From contig CAZNWE010000037.1 in NCBI GenBank assembly GCA_964576715.1, positions 1-40,782 on the forward strand: a stretch of 40,782 nucleotides of DNA, written 5' to 3'. A model generated the notes under the pieces. It ran no database searches, was not told where the DNA came from, and saw only the letters and a list, made by a program, of their open reading frames with translations. This document shows, piece by piece, positions 14,732 through 24,040 of the stretch (position 1 is its first letter; every line of letters starts with the position of its first letter). Source of the stretch: SLRI01 sp964576715 (GTDB taxonomy: Bacteria > Pseudomonadota > Alphaproteobacteria > Geminicoccales > Geminicoccaceae). The position numbers and the translations under genes were made by a program.

Positions 14732-15850
14732 ATGAAGCTAGCGATTGAGCGTGCCGCCCTCCTGCGTTCCCTGTCGCATGTCCAGAACGTGGTCGAGCGG
14801 CGCACCACGATCCCGATCCTCTCGAATGTGATGCTGCGGGCCGACGGCGAGACCCTGCATCTGACGGCGACCGACATGGATCTCTCGATGGCGTCGGCCG
14901 AGCCGGCCCGCATCGAGCGGCCGGGCACCACCACGGTCGCTGCCCACACCCTCTTCGAGATCGTCAGGAAGTTGCCCGAGGGGGCCGAGGTGGTGGTCGA
15001 GCAGGCGCCCGAAGCGCACGAGCTCTCGCTGCGCGCCGCCCGGTCGGTGTTCACCCTGCCGGCGCTGCCGGCGGACGAGTTCCCGGCGATGGACCTCGAC
15101 GAGCTCGATGTGCGCTTCGCCATGCCGGCGGCCGAGCTCCGCCGGCTGATCGACAAGACGCGCTTTGCCATCTCGACCGAGGAGACGCGCTACTATCTCA
15201 ACGGCATCCACCTGCACGCCTTCGGCAGCGGTGCCGCGGCGGTGCTCCGCGCGGTGGCCACCGACGGCCACCGGCTGGCACGGATCGAGCTCGCGCTGCC
15301 GGCCGGTGCGGAGGCGATCCCGGCGATCATCGTGCCGCGCAAGACGGTGGCCGAGCTGCGCAAGCTGGTCGACACCCTCGAGGGCGACGTGCGGGTCGCC
15401 GTCTCGCCGACCCGCATTCAATTCATCCTCGAGCGGGCGGTGCTGGTCTCGCGGCTGATCGACGGTACCTTCCCCGACTACGAGCGGGTGATCCCGGTCG
15501 GCAACGAGCGGCTCGCCGAGCTCGGCACCAAGGCCTTCGCCGCGGCTGTCGATCGCGTCTCGACCATCTCCACCGAGCGTGCCCGGGCGGTCAAGCTGGG
15601 CTTCGACGACGGTCGGCTGCTGGCTTCGGCGGTCAGCACCGAGGCCGGCCGGGCCGAGGAGGAGATCGACGCCGCCTATTCGAGCGAGCCCTTGGAGATC
15701 GGCTTCAACAGCCGCTACATCCTCGACATGCTGGCCGAGGTCGAAGGCGAGACCGTGCGCCTCGAGATGGCCAATCCGGCAGCGCCGACCCTGGTCCGGG
15801 ACCCGGCGGACAGCAGCACGGTCTACGTCCTCATGCCCATGCGCGTTTGA
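14732..15850 (+). CDS. dnaN: DNA polymerase III subunit beta (sliding clamp)
   Basis: 372-residue ring clamp that tethers DNA polymerase III to DNA. Three clamp domains are evident. Typical segments are MKLAIERAALLRSLSHVQNV, VERRTTIPILSNVMLRA, TDMDLSM, FPAMDLDE, FAISTEETRYYLNGI, VATDGHRLARIEL, LIDGTFPDYERVIP and the C-terminal PADSSTVYVLMPMRV. Length is normal for alphaproteobacteria. GAGAGA lies about 11 bases before the ATG. The stop overlaps the recF ATG by one base. In many bacteria dnaA sits directly upstream; here a divergent brkB-type gene occupies that place. Confidence 0.97.
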   Translation: MKLAIERAALLRSLSHVQNVVERRTTIPILSNVMLRADGETLHLTATDMDLSMASAEPARIERPGTTTVAAHTLFEIVRKLPEGAEVVVEQAPEAHELSLRAARSVFTLPALPADEFPAMDLDELDVRFAMPAAELRRLIDKTRFAISTEETRYYLNGIHLHAFGSGAAAVLRAVATDGHRLARIELALPAGAEAIPAIIVPRKTVAELRKLVDTLEGDVRVAVSPTRIQFILERAVLVSRLIDGTFPDYERVIPVGNERLAELGTKAFAAAVDRVSTISTERARAVKLGFDDGRLLASAVSTEAGRAEEEIDAAYSSEPLEIGFNSRYILDMLAEVEGETVRLEMANPAAPTLVRDPADSSTVYVLMPMRV

Positions 15851-17067
15851 TGGCGGCAGCCCGCCTGCTGGCCGCAGACCGCGGGCCATCGGCCGAGGCC
15901 GCCGCTAGGCGTGCCGGCCGGGTGAGCCCGGCCACGGGCGGCGAGCAGCCACTGGTTCGCCGGCTGCGCCTCGCCGCCTTCCGCAATTTCGCGGCCCTCG
16001 AGGTCGACTTCGCCGCGGCCGCGGCACCTGTGGTCCTGTTCGGGCCGAACGGCGCCGGCAAGACCAACCTGCTCGAGGCGCTGTCGCTCCTCGCCCCCGG
16101 GCGCGGCCTCAGGCGAGCCCGGCTCGAGAGCCTCGACCGCGACGTCGACCGCCCGCGGCCGTTCCGGATCGCCGCCGAGATCGCCACCGCCGACGGGCCG
16201 CTCGACCTCGCCACCGGCCGTGATCCCGAGGCCGAGCGGCGCTGGCTCGAGGTCATGGGCGAAAGCCGGCGCGGTCTTGCGCCGTTGGCCGAGATCCTCG
16301 CCGTCGCCTGGCTCACCCCGGCCATGGACCGCCTGTTCCTCGATGCCGCGGCCGAGCGCCGCCGCTTTCTCGACCGGCTGGTGCTCGCGGTCTATCCCGA
16401 GCACGCGAGGCAGATCGCCATCTTCGAGCGGGCGATGCGCGAGCGCTCGCTGCTGCTCCGCCAGGGGCCGCGCGATCCGGCCTGGCTCGGGGTGCTCGAG
16501 GAGCGCATGGCCGCCTCGGGCGTGGCCGTCGCCGCCGGCCGGATCGAGCTGGTCGCCGGCCTCAACGCGCTGCTCGCCGAGCCCGACCCGACCTTGCCGG
16601 CGGTTCGTCTCGAGCTCCTCGGCACGACCGAGAGCTGGCTCGCCGATGGTGCTGCGGTCGAGGCCGAGGAGCGGCTGGCCGCGACCCTCGTCGCCGCCCG
16701 CGCCCAGGACGCCGAGACCGGCGGTGCGGCGACGGGCCCCCATCGCAGCGACCTCGCCGCCCGCGACCTCGCCACCGGCGAGGCCGCGCCCCGCGTCTCC
16801 ACCGGCCGGCAGAAGGCGATGCTGCTCGCCATTATCCTCGCCGAGGCGCGGCTGCGCCAGCGGGTCGCCGGCAACCTGCCGATCCTGCTGCTCGACGAGA
16901 CCATGGCGCATCTCGACCCCGAGCGGCGCGACGGCCTCGCCGCCCGGCTCCTCGCCCAGGGCGGCCAGGTCTTCCTCACCGGTACCGAACGCCGCCTGTT
17001 CAGGGCGCTCGAGGGCCGTGCCCAGTTTCTCCATGTCGACCAGGGAACCGTTCTCGACCATGAGTGA
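15850..17067 (+). CDS. recF: DNA replication and repair protein RecF
   Basis: 405-residue SMC/Rad50-type ATPase that helps load RecA at gapped DNA. An N-terminal stretch of about 35 residues precedes the domain start LVRRLRLAAFRNFAALEVDF. Walker A is GPNGAGKTN near residues 73-81, the signature-like STGRQKAMLLA is in the C-terminal part and Walker B is ILLLDETMAHLD, followed by QVFLTGTE. Start ATG 15850 overlaps the dnaN stop (TGATG); a TTG immediately before it is possible. The GC-rich extension before the domain is longer than usual, so a later start cannot be ruled out. It overlaps gyrB by eight bases, consistent with one dnaN-recF-gyrB operon. Confidence 0.95.
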   Translation: MAAARLLAADRGPSAEAAARRAGRVSPATGGEQPLVRRLRLAAFRNFAALEVDFAAAAAPVVLFGPNGAGKTNLLEALSLLAPGRGLRRARLESLDRDVDRPRPFRIAAEIATADGPLDLATGRDPEAERRWLEVMGESRRGLAPLAEILAVAWLTPAMDRLFLDAAAERRRFLDRLVLAVYPEHARQIAIFERAMRERSLLLRQGPRDPAWLGVLEERMAASGVAVAAGRIELVAGLNALLAEPDPTLPAVRLELLGTTESWLADGAAVEAEERLAATLVAARAQDAETGGAATGPHRSDLAARDLATGEAAPRVSTGRQKAMLLAIILAEARLRQRVAGNLPILLLDETMAHLDPERRDGLAARLLAQGGQVFLTGTERRLFRALEGRAQFLHVDQGTVLDHE

Positions 17068-19543
17068 CACCCCAGAGCCCACCAGCCCGAGCCCGACCAG
17101 CCCCGCTCCCGGCGGCCCGCCGGCAGCGATCGGTGCGACCGGCGAGCCGATCTACGATTCGACCTCGATCCGGGTGCTCGAGGGGCTCGAGGCCGTGCGC
17201 CTTCGGCCCGGCATGTATATCGGCGACACCGACGACGGCTCGGGCCTGCACCACATGGTTTTCGAGGTGGTCGACAATGCCATCGACGAGGTGCTGGCCG
17301 GCTATGCCGACCGGGTCGAGGTCACCCTCAATGCCGACGGCTCCTGCACCGTCACCGACAACGGCCGCGGCATCCCGGTCGATCTGCACGAGGGCGAGGG
17401 CGTTTCGGCAGCCCAGGTGATCATGACCGTGCTGCATGCCGGCGGCAAGTTCAACCAGAACAGCTACAAGGTCTCAGGCGGCCTGCACGGCGTCGGCGTC
17501 TCCGTCGTCAACGCGCTTTCCGACTGGCTCGACCTGGTCATCTGGCGCGACGGGGCCGAGCACTATATCCGCTTCGAGAACGGCGGCGAGCCCGTGGCAC
17601 CGCTGGTCGCCCGTGGCGGGCAGGACGGCAGGCGGGGCACCCAGCTCACCTTCATGCCGTCGATGGGGGTCTTCACCCAGACCGAGTTCTCCTTCGCCAC
17701 GCTGGAGCACCGGCTGCGCGAGCTGGCCTTCCTCAATTCCGGGGTGCGGATCGTCCTCAAGGACAAGCGCGGCGACGAGCCGGTCGAGGAGGAGCTGCAC
17801 TACGAGGGCGGGCTCGAGGCTTTCGTCGGCTATCTCGACCGGACCAAGCAGCCGATCCACAAGCCGGCCATCGTCGTGCATGGCGAGCGCGGGGCGATGA
17901 CCGTCGAATGCGCCATGCAGTGGAACGACGGCTACCACGAGACCTGCCTCACGTTCACCAACAACATCCCGCAGCGCGACGGCGGCACCCATCTCGCCGG
18001 CTTTCGCACGGCCTTGACCCGGACCATCAACAAATACGCCGAGGACACCGGCATCATCAAGCGCGACAAGGTCCAGCTCACCGGCGAGGACATGCGCGAA
18101 GGCCTCACCTGCGTGCTCTCGATCAAGATGCCCGACCCCAAGTTCTCCTCGCAGACCAAGGACAAGCTGGTCAGCTCCGAGGTCACGCCCATTGTCCAGA
18201 GCCTGATCAACGAGGGCCTCGCTCGCTGGCTCGAGGAGCACCCGGCCGAGGCCCGGGTGATCATGAGCAAGGTCGTCGAGGCCGCCACCGCCAGGGAAGC
18301 GGCGCGCAAGGCGCGGGAGCTCACCCGCCGCAAAGGCGCCCTCGACATCGCCAACCTGCCGGGCAAGCTCGCCGACTGCCAGGAGCGCGACCCGGCCAAG
18401 GCCGAGCTCTTCCTGGTCGAGGGCGATTCCGCCGGCGGCTCGGCCAAGCAGGGCCGCGACCGCTCCTTTCAGGCGATCCTGCCGCTCAGGGGCAAGATCC
18501 TCAACGTCGAGCGCGCCCGGGTCGACAAGGTGCTCGGCAGCCAGGAAATCGGCACGCTGATCACCGCCTTGGGCACCGGCATTCGCGACGAGTTCGACAT
18601 TGCGAAACTCCGCTACCACAGCATCATCATCATGACCGACGCCGACGTCGACGGCTCGCACATCCGTACGCTTCTGTTGACGTTCTTCTACCGCCACCTG
18701 CCCGAGCTGATCGAGGCCGGCCACCTCTTCATCGCCCAGCCGCCCCTCTACAAGGTCAAGCGCGGCAAGACCGAGCGCTACCTGAAGGACGACGACGCGC
18801 TCGAGGCCTATCTGGTCGCGACCGGGCTCGAGGACACCCGCCTCGTCCTCGAGAACGGCGATGTCACCACGCTCGAGGGCGAGGCTCTGGCCGAGGTCGT
18901 CGAGGGTGCCCAGGCGGCAGCCGCGATCCTCGCCAACTTCAAGCGCCGCCATCCCCCTGAGCTGATCGAGAGCCTGGCGCTCGAAGGTGGCCTCGAAGAG
19001 AATGCCTTCAGCGACCCCACCGACACGCTCGCCCTGGCACAGCGGGTCGCCGCCCGCCTCACCGCCAGCAGCCGCGGCGCCTGGCAGGTCCACCTCGGCG
19101 ACGAGGGCGAACTCGTCTTCCACCACATGAAAGGCGAGCGCCGGGAACGCCACCGCGTCGACCCCGGCATCGCCCGCAGCCCCGAGGCCAAGCGCCTCGC
19201 CGACGCCCTGGCCCGCACCGGTGCGGTCTTCGCCAAGGCCGGCCGGCTGGAGAAAAAAGACGACAGCCGCCCGATCAACGGCCCCCTCGACCTCACCGAA
19301 GCCATTCTCGCCCTCGGCCGCAAGGGCCTGACCATCCAGCGCTACAAGGGGCTCGGCGAAATGAACCCCGAACAGCTCTGGGAAACCACCCTCGACCCCA
19401 CCATCCGCTCCCTCTACCAGGTCCGCGTCGACCATGCCGACGAGGCCGACGACATCTTCACGACACTGATGGGCGACGTCGTCGAGCCGAGGCGCGACTT
19501 CATCCAGGAGAATGCGCTCAAGGTGGTAAACCTCGACGTTTGA
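17060..19543 (+). CDS. gyrB: DNA gyrase subunit B
   Basis: 827-residue ATPase subunit of DNA gyrase. The GHKL ATP-binding domain shows RPGMYIGDTDDGSGLHHMVFEV with downstream VVDNAIDE, TVTDNGRGIPV, HAGGKFN and GGLHGVGVSVVNALS. The transducer domain and the TOPRIM domain follow: LVEGDSAGGSAKQGRDR and MTDADVDGSHIRTLLLTF provide the metal-binding acids. The C-terminal RYKGLGEMNPEQLWETT and the ending KVVNLDV are family typical. The first 30 residues are Pro/Ser-rich (PEPTSPSPTSPAPGG), a variable tail. The ATG at 17060 overlaps the recF stop by eight bases. Length fits alphaproteobacterial GyrB of about 800-830 residues. Confidence 0.98.
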   Translation: MSDTPEPTSPSPTSPAPGGPPAAIGATGEPIYDSTSIRVLEGLEAVRLRPGMYIGDTDDGSGLHHMVFEVVDNAIDEVLAGYADRVEVTLNADGSCTVTDNGRGIPVDLHEGEGVSAAQVIMTVLHAGGKFNQNSYKVSGGLHGVGVSVVNALSDWLDLVIWRDGAEHYIRFENGGEPVAPLVARGGQDGRRGTQLTFMPSMGVFTQTEFSFATLEHRLRELAFLNSGVRIVLKDKRGDEPVEEELHYEGGLEAFVGYLDRTKQPIHKPAIVVHGERGAMTVECAMQWNDGYHETCLTFTNNIPQRDGGTHLAGFRTALTRTINKYAEDTGIIKRDKVQLTGEDMREGLTCVLSIKMPDPKFSSQTKDKLVSSEVTPIVQSLINEGLARWLEEHPAEARVIMSKVVEAATAREAARKARELTRRKGALDIANLPGKLADCQERDPAKAELFLVEGDSAGGSAKQGRDRSFQAILPLRGKILNVERARVDKVLGSQEIGTLITALGTGIRDEFDIAKLRYHSIIIMTDADVDGSHIRTLLLTFFYRHLPELIEAGHLFIAQPPLYKVKRGKTERYLKDDDALEAYLVATGLEDTRLVLENGDVTTLEGEALAEVVEGAQAAAAILANFKRRHPPELIESLALEGGLEENAFSDPTDTLALAQRVAARLTASSRGAWQVHLGDEGELVFHHMKGERRERHRVDPGIARSPEAKRLADALARTGAVFAKAGRLEKKDDSRPINGPLDLTEAILALGRKGLTIQRYKGLGEMNPEQLWETTLDPTIRSLYQVRVDHADEADDIFTTLMGDVVEPRRDFIQENALKVVNLDV

Positions 19544-19564
19544 GGGGCAGAAACAGCCAAATGC

Positions 19565-19581
19565 GGGGAAGTGATTTCCCC
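19565..19581 (+). terminator. Hairpin after gyrB
   Basis: GGGGAA (19565-19570) pairs with TTCCCC (19576-19581) over a five-base loop, 22 bases after the gyrB stop. No T run follows, so it would be a weak intrinsic terminator or an RNA-stabilising stem. The remaining bases to 19761 show no gene. Confidence 0.4.
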
Positions 19582-19761
19582 CACGCTGCCTCGGGATCGG
19601 CTGGGGAGGTATCAGGGCGAGATCGGCCCTCGACGAATGCAGGCCCGGGGATCGAGAGCGATGAGCGATCGATTGGCGCGGCGAACCACGCCATTGCTGC
19701 ATTGACGACGCCCGAGGCCGGCAACGGCCTGGGTGGGCTGGCGCCCTTTGCCGGAACCTGC

Positions 19762-21402
19762 CTACGCCCGCTCGCGGGTCTTGTGGAAATGGATGTTCGG
19801 GAAGTCCTCCTGGATCCGGCCAAGATCCCAGCTGTTGCGGGCGAGGAACACCGGTTGGCCGTCGCGATCGTCGGCGAGGCTCGCCTTCTTCGCCTGTTCG
19901 AAGGCCTCGAGCGCCTTGGCATCGTCGGCCGTGCACCAGCGGGCGGTGATGTAGGGGGCAGCCTCGAAGTCGATCGGCAGGTTGTACTCGGCCTCCAGCC
20001 TGGATTTCAGCACGTCGAGCTGCAGCTGGCCGACCACGCCGACGATCCAGTCGGCGCCGAGCCGCGGCCTGAACACCTGCGTCACCCCCTCCTCGGCGAG
20101 GTCCTCGAGTGCTTTCTTGAGGTGCTTGGCGCGCATCGGGTCGCCGAGGCGCACGCGCATCAGGATTTCCGGGGCAAAGCTCGGAATGCCGGTGAAGCGC
20201 CGGTCCTCGCCCTCGCACAACGCATCGCCGACCCTGAGCTGACCGTGATTGGGCACCCCGATGATGTCGCCCGGATAGGCGTCCTCGGCGAGCCCGCGGT
20301 CCTGGGCGAAGAAGAAGATCGGGTTGGCGATGGCGATGGGCTTTTGATGGCGGACCATCTTCAGCTTCATGCCGCGCCTGAAGCGGCCGGAGCAGATCCG
20401 CACGAAGGCGACGCGGTCGCGGTGCTTGGGGTCCATGTTGGCCTGGACCTTGAAGACGAAGCCCGCGACTGCCGGGTCGCCCGGCTGCACCGGCGCCGGC
20501 TCGGCCGGCTGCGGCCGCGGCGACGGGGCGGCGGCGACCAGCTGATCGAGCAGTGCCCGGATGCCGAAGGTGCGCAAGGCCGAGCCGAAGAACACCGGCG
20601 TCAGGTTGCCGGCGCGATAGGCGTCGTGGTCGAACGGCTCCAGCGCCCCCTCGACCAGCTCCATCTCGGCATCGAGCTGGTCGAGCTGGCGCGGGTCGAC
20701 CCGATCCTTGAGCGAATTGCTCAGCCGCGGCACCCGTTCCTCCGTGTCGATGCCCTGGCCGTCCGGCTTCAGCAGAAGAACGTCGCCGGTCGCCCGCTCG
20801 GCGACGCCGCGAAAGGCCTGGCCCATGCCGACCGGCCAGTTGACCGGGCTGACGTCGAGGGCCAGCCGGTCGGCGATCTCGTCGAGCAGCTCGAACGGGT
20901 CGCGGCTCTCGCGGTCGAGCTTGTTGATGAAGGTCATGATCGGCATGTCGCGCAGCCGGCAGACCTCGAACAGCTTCAAGGTCTGCGCCTCGATGCCCTT
21001 GGCGGCGTCGATCACCATGACGGCACTGTCGACCGCGGTCAGGGTGCGGTAGGTGTCCTCGGAGAAGTCCTCGTGGCCCGGCGTGTCGAGCAGGTTGAAG
21101 GTGCAGCCGCCATAGTCGAAGGTCATGACCGAGGTGGTGACCGAAATGCCGCGTTTCTGCTCGATCGCCATCCAGTCCGAGCGCGCCCGCCGGCGGTCGC
21201 CCTTGGCCTTGACCTCGCCGGCGAGATGAATCGCACCGCCGAACAACAGCAGCTTCTCGGTCAGTGTGGTCTTGCCGGCATCCGGGTGCGAGATGATCGC
21301 GAAGGTCCGTCGCCGGGCTGCGGCAAGACCCGAGAGCCGCGCATCGTCGGTCGGCAGCGGGTCGCTCGCGGATAGAATCTGACGATCGGTCAAATCGGCC
21401 AA
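19762..21402 (-). CDS. prfC: Peptide chain release factor 3
   Basis: 546-residue translational GTPase that recycles class I release factors from the ribosome. G motifs are clear: G1 SHPDAGKTT near residues 38-46, G2 region EKRGI-type (QKRGISVTTSVM), G3 DTPGHEDFSEDT and G4 FINKLDRE. The C-terminal part has FFGSALRTFGIRALLD, the domain II VRICSGRFRRGMKL and VGQLQLDVLKSRLEAEYN, and ends FLARNSWDLGRIQEDFP. The start codon is TTG at 21402 with GGGGAG about seven bases upstream, and the MADLTDRQ N terminus fits. It is convergent with gyrB and divergent from the cyclophilin gene. Confidence 0.96.
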   Translation of the reverse strand: MADLTDRQILSASDPLPTDDARLSGLAAARRRTFAIISHPDAGKTTLTEKLLLFGGAIHLAGEVKAKGDRRRARSDWMAIEQKRGISVTTSVMTFDYGGCTFNLLDTPGHEDFSEDTYRTLTAVDSAVMVIDAAKGIEAQTLKLFEVCRLRDMPIMTFINKLDRESRDPFELLDEIADRLALDVSPVNWPVGMGQAFRGVAERATGDVLLLKPDGQGIDTEERVPRLSNSLKDRVDPRQLDQLDAEMELVEGALEPFDHDAYRAGNLTPVFFGSALRTFGIRALLDQLVAAAPSPRPQPAEPAPVQPGDPAVAGFVFKVQANMDPKHRDRVAFVRICSGRFRRGMKLKMVRHQKPIAIANPIFFFAQDRGLAEDAYPGDIIGVPNHGQLRVGDALCEGEDRRFTGIPSFAPEILMRVRLGDPMRAKHLKKALEDLAEEGVTQVFRPRLGADWIVGVVGQLQLDVLKSRLEAEYNLPIDFEAAPYITARWCTADDAKALEAFEQAKKASLADDRDGQPVFLARNSWDLGRIQEDFPNIHFHKTRERA

Positions 21403-21550
21403 GCCCGGCTCCCCGACAACACTGACACTGTGCCCGGCTGGAAACCGCGGCGATGGAAAAACGGCAGCACGCCTAGCGCGAAGAGCCCATAGCGGCTATG
21501 TCCGGCACCTCAGGTGGCCCCCCTACCGGCAACATCAAGGGACCGAACAC

Positions 21551-22102
21551 GTGCAACGTCTGCGCAACCTGCTTCTCACCCTATTTGGAGGCTTCATTCT
21601 CATCATGTCGGCAAATCCCCAGGCGGCCCAGGCTCTCGACCCCGAGAACGCGCTCGTGATCGAGCTCGCGAGCGGCACCGTGACGGTCGAACTCCTGCCC
21701 GACGTCGCACCACAGCACGTCGCCCGGATCAAGGAGCTGACCCGGGAAGGCTTCTACGACGGCATCGTCTTTCATCGGGTGATCGACGGCTTCATGGCGC
21801 AGACCGGTGATCCCACGGGCACCGGCCGCGGCGGCTCGTCGAAGCCCGACCTGCCCGCCGAGTTCTCGCCGACGCCGTTCGAGCGCGGCACCCTCGGCAT
21901 GGCCCGCACGCAGAACCCGAACAGTGCCAACAGCCAGTTCTTCATCACCTTCGGCCCGACCCCGCACCTCAACGGCCAGTACACGGTCTGGGGCCGGGTC
22001 GTCGACGGCATGGAGCATGTCGACCAGCTCGCCCGCGGCGAGCCGCCGCGCAACCCCGACCGCATGGTCAGCGTCCGTGTCCTCGCCGACGTCGACGGCT
22101 GA
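21551..22102 (+). CDS. Secreted peptidyl-prolyl cis-trans isomerase (cyclophilin type)
   Basis: 183-residue cyclophilin that speeds proline isomerisation during folding of exported proteins. Residues 1 to about 28 form a signal peptide (basic MQRLRN, hydrophobic core LLLTLFGGFILIMS, cut after AAQA). The domain shows GFYDGIVFHRVIDGFMAQTGDP, GRGGSSKPDLPAEF, RGTLGMARTQNPNSANSQFF and YTVWGRVVDGMEHVD. The catalytic Arg in FHRVI and the Phe/Gln positions are present. The start is GTG 21551 with AAGGGA about nine bases before; an internal ATG at 21604 would cut the signal peptide. It is 45 bases upstream of the ABC-F gene. Confidence 0.94.
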   Translation: MQRLRNLLLTLFGGFILIMSANPQAAQALDPENALVIELASGTVTVELLPDVAPQHVARIKELTREGFYDGIVFHRVIDGFMAQTGDPTGTGRGGSSKPDLPAEFSPTPFERGTLGMARTQNPNSANSQFFITFGPTPHLNGQYTVWGRVVDGMEHVDQLARGEPPRNPDRMVSVRVLADVDG

Positions 22103-22109
22103 GCCGATA

Positions 22110-22136
22110 GCCGGCCGCGGCAGCGTCGCGGCCGGC
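22110..22136 (+). promoter_or_regulatory. Strong hairpin between cyclophilin and ABC-F genes
   Basis: GCCGGCCGCG (22110-22119) and CGCGGCCGGC (22127-22136) form a perfect 10-bp stem with a 7-base loop. It ends 11 bases before the ABC-F start codon and no T run follows. It could terminate or stabilise the cyclophilin transcript, or limit ribosome access to the ABC-F start, which has no obvious ribosome binding site. Confidence 0.45.
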
Positions 22137-22147
22137 CTTCGCAACCC

Positions 22148-23998
22148 ATGCTGACGCTCGCCAACATCACGCTCAGGATCGCCGGCCGGCCCTTGATCGA
22201 GGGTGCGGACCTGCAGATCGCGGCCGGCCAGAAGGTCGGCTTCGTCGGCCGCAACGGCACCGGCAAGTCGAGCCTGTTCAAGCTGATCCTGGGCGAGCTG
22301 CAGGCCGACCAGGGCGAGGTGCAGCTGCCGACCAATGCGCGGATCGGCAGCGTCGCGCAGGATGCGCCGGGCGGCCGGATGACCCCGCTCGAGGCGGTGC
22401 TCGCCGCCGATCGGGAACGTCAGGCACTGATCGACGAGCGCGAGCGCCAGCCGAGCGCGGAGCGGATCGCCGATATCGAAATGCGGCTCTTCGAGATCGG
22501 GGCGGATGCCGCACCGGCCAAGGCGGCGCGGATTCTCAACGGCCTGGGTTTCGACGAGGCGATGCAGAGGCGGCCGCTCTCCAGCTTCTCCGGCGGCTGG
22601 CGGATGCGCGTCGCGCTGGCCTCGACCCTGTTCGCCGAGCCGGATCTGATGCTGCTCGACGAACCGACCAATCATCTCGATCTGGAGGCCGCCCTCTGGC
22701 TCGAGAGCTATCTGAAGCGCTACCCCAGGACGCTGATCCTGATCAGCCACGACCGCGACCTCTTGAACAGCATCCCCGACCGGATCGTCCATCTCGAGGC
22801 CCGCAAGCTCAAGCTCTACAGCGGCAATTACGATGCTTTCGAGCGGGTGCGCCGCGAGCAGCGCGAGCTTCTGGAGAAGCAGCGCAAGGGCGAGGACGTG
22901 CGCCGCAAGCAGCTGCAGGCCTTTGTCGATCGCTTCCGCTACAAGGCATCCAAGGCGAAACAGGCGCAGAGCCGGCTGAAGATGCTCGAGAAGCTGGGCC
23001 AGACCGCACCGCCGCCGCCCGAGCCCGACGTCGTCTTTCGCCTGCCCAAGCCCGAGATGCCGGCACCACCGCTGGTCACGCTCGACGACGTCGCCGTCGG
23101 CTATGGCGGCCCGCCGATCCTCCAGGGCATCAATCTCAGGCTCGATCCGGACGATCGGATCGCGCTCCTGGGTGCGAATGGCAACGGCAAGTCGACCCTG
23201 GCCAAGCTGTTGTCCGGCCAGCTGGCCGCGGCGGCGGGCGAATTGAATCGTAGCCCGGGGCTGAACATCGGCTTCTTCGCCCAGCACCAGGCCGAGGAAC
23301 TGGTCACCGACGAAACGCCGATCCAGCACCTGCAGCGGGCGCTGCCGAACGAGCGCCAGGAGCGGCTCAGGGCGATGCTCGGCGGCTTCGGCCTGACCCA
23401 GGCCAGGGCCGAGACCAAGGCCGGGCATCTCTCGGGCGGGGAGAAGACACGATTGTGCCTGGCGCTGGTCGCCGTCGAGAAGCCGCAGCTCTTGATCCTC
23501 GACGAGCCGTCCAACCATCTCGACATCGACAGCCGGGAAGCCTTGATCGAGGCGATCAACGACTTTCCGGGGGCGGTCATCCTGGTCAGCCACGACCGCC
23601 ATCTGGTCGAGATGACCGCCGATCGGCTGTGGCTCGTCAGGGACGGCCGGGTGCGGGTCTATGACGACGACCTCGACACCTACCGGCGCGAGCTCCTGTC
23701 CGGCGAGGACGACAACGGCCGGCGCGCCAAGGCGAAGCCGGCAAAGGCCCAGGGCGGCGGCGAGCGGCGGCAGAAGCTGGCACCGTTGCGCAAGCAGGCG
23801 AAGACCATCGAGGACGAGATCAAGCGGCTGCAGCAGGTCAAGCGCGGCATCGAGCGCAAGCTCGGCGATCCCTCGGTCTATGCGCAAGCCGGGGATATCG
23901 CCGGGCTCGAGCGCGAGCGCCAGCGGCTGGAAGCAGCGATCGCGGCCGCCGAGGAGCGCTGGCTCCAGGTCGAGGGGCAGATCGAGGCGGTGGGCTGA
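22148..23998 (+). CDS. ABC-F family ATPase (YheS/Uup type)
   Basis: 616-residue soluble protein with two ABC ATPase domains and no membrane part; ABC-F proteins act on ribosomes. Domain 1 has Walker A GRNGTGKSS at 34-42, FSGGWRMRVALA and LMLLDEPTNHLDLEA. An interdomain linker rich in Lys/Arg/Gln (FERVRREQRELLEKQRKG) follows. Domain 2 has GANGNGKST, LSGGEKTRL and LLILDEPSNHLDID. The C-terminal 85 residues are a predicted coiled coil (LAPLRKQAKTIEDEIKRLQQ), as in YheS/Uup. All catalytic motifs are intact. No clear Shine-Dalgarno sequence precedes the ATG; a strong hairpin does. Housekeeping translation factor is more likely than antibiotic resistance, but the sequence does not decide. Confidence 0.93.
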   Translation: MLTLANITLRIAGRPLIEGADLQIAAGQKVGFVGRNGTGKSSLFKLILGELQADQGEVQLPTNARIGSVAQDAPGGRMTPLEAVLAADRERQALIDERERQPSAERIADIEMRLFEIGADAAPAKAARILNGLGFDEAMQRRPLSSFSGGWRMRVALASTLFAEPDLMLLDEPTNHLDLEAALWLESYLKRYPRTLILISHDRDLLNSIPDRIVHLEARKLKLYSGNYDAFERVRREQRELLEKQRKGEDVRRKQLQAFVDRFRYKASKAKQAQSRLKMLEKLGQTAPPPPEPDVVFRLPKPEMPAPPLVTLDDVAVGYGGPPILQGINLRLDPDDRIALLGANGNGKSTLAKLLSGQLAAAAGELNRSPGLNIGFFAQHQAEELVTDETPIQHLQRALPNERQERLRAMLGGFGLTQARAETKAGHLSGGEKTRLCLALVAVEKPQLLILDEPSNHLDIDSREALIEAINDFPGAVILVSHDRHLVEMTADRLWLVRDGRVRVYDDDLDTYRRELLSGEDDNGRRAKAKPAKAQGGGERRQKLAPLRKQAKTIEDEIKRLQQVKRGIERKLGDPSVYAQAGDIAGLERERQRLEAAIAAAEERWLQVEGQIEAVG

Positions 23999-24040
23999 GC
24001 GACGCTCCCGCCCGCAACATCAAGGAACGGCAGGTACCCG

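Noticed and set aside
17474..20218. 914-codon minus-strand open frame opposite gyrB
   Set aside because: Pure antisense shadow of gyrB running into prfC in another frame; no recognisable domain.
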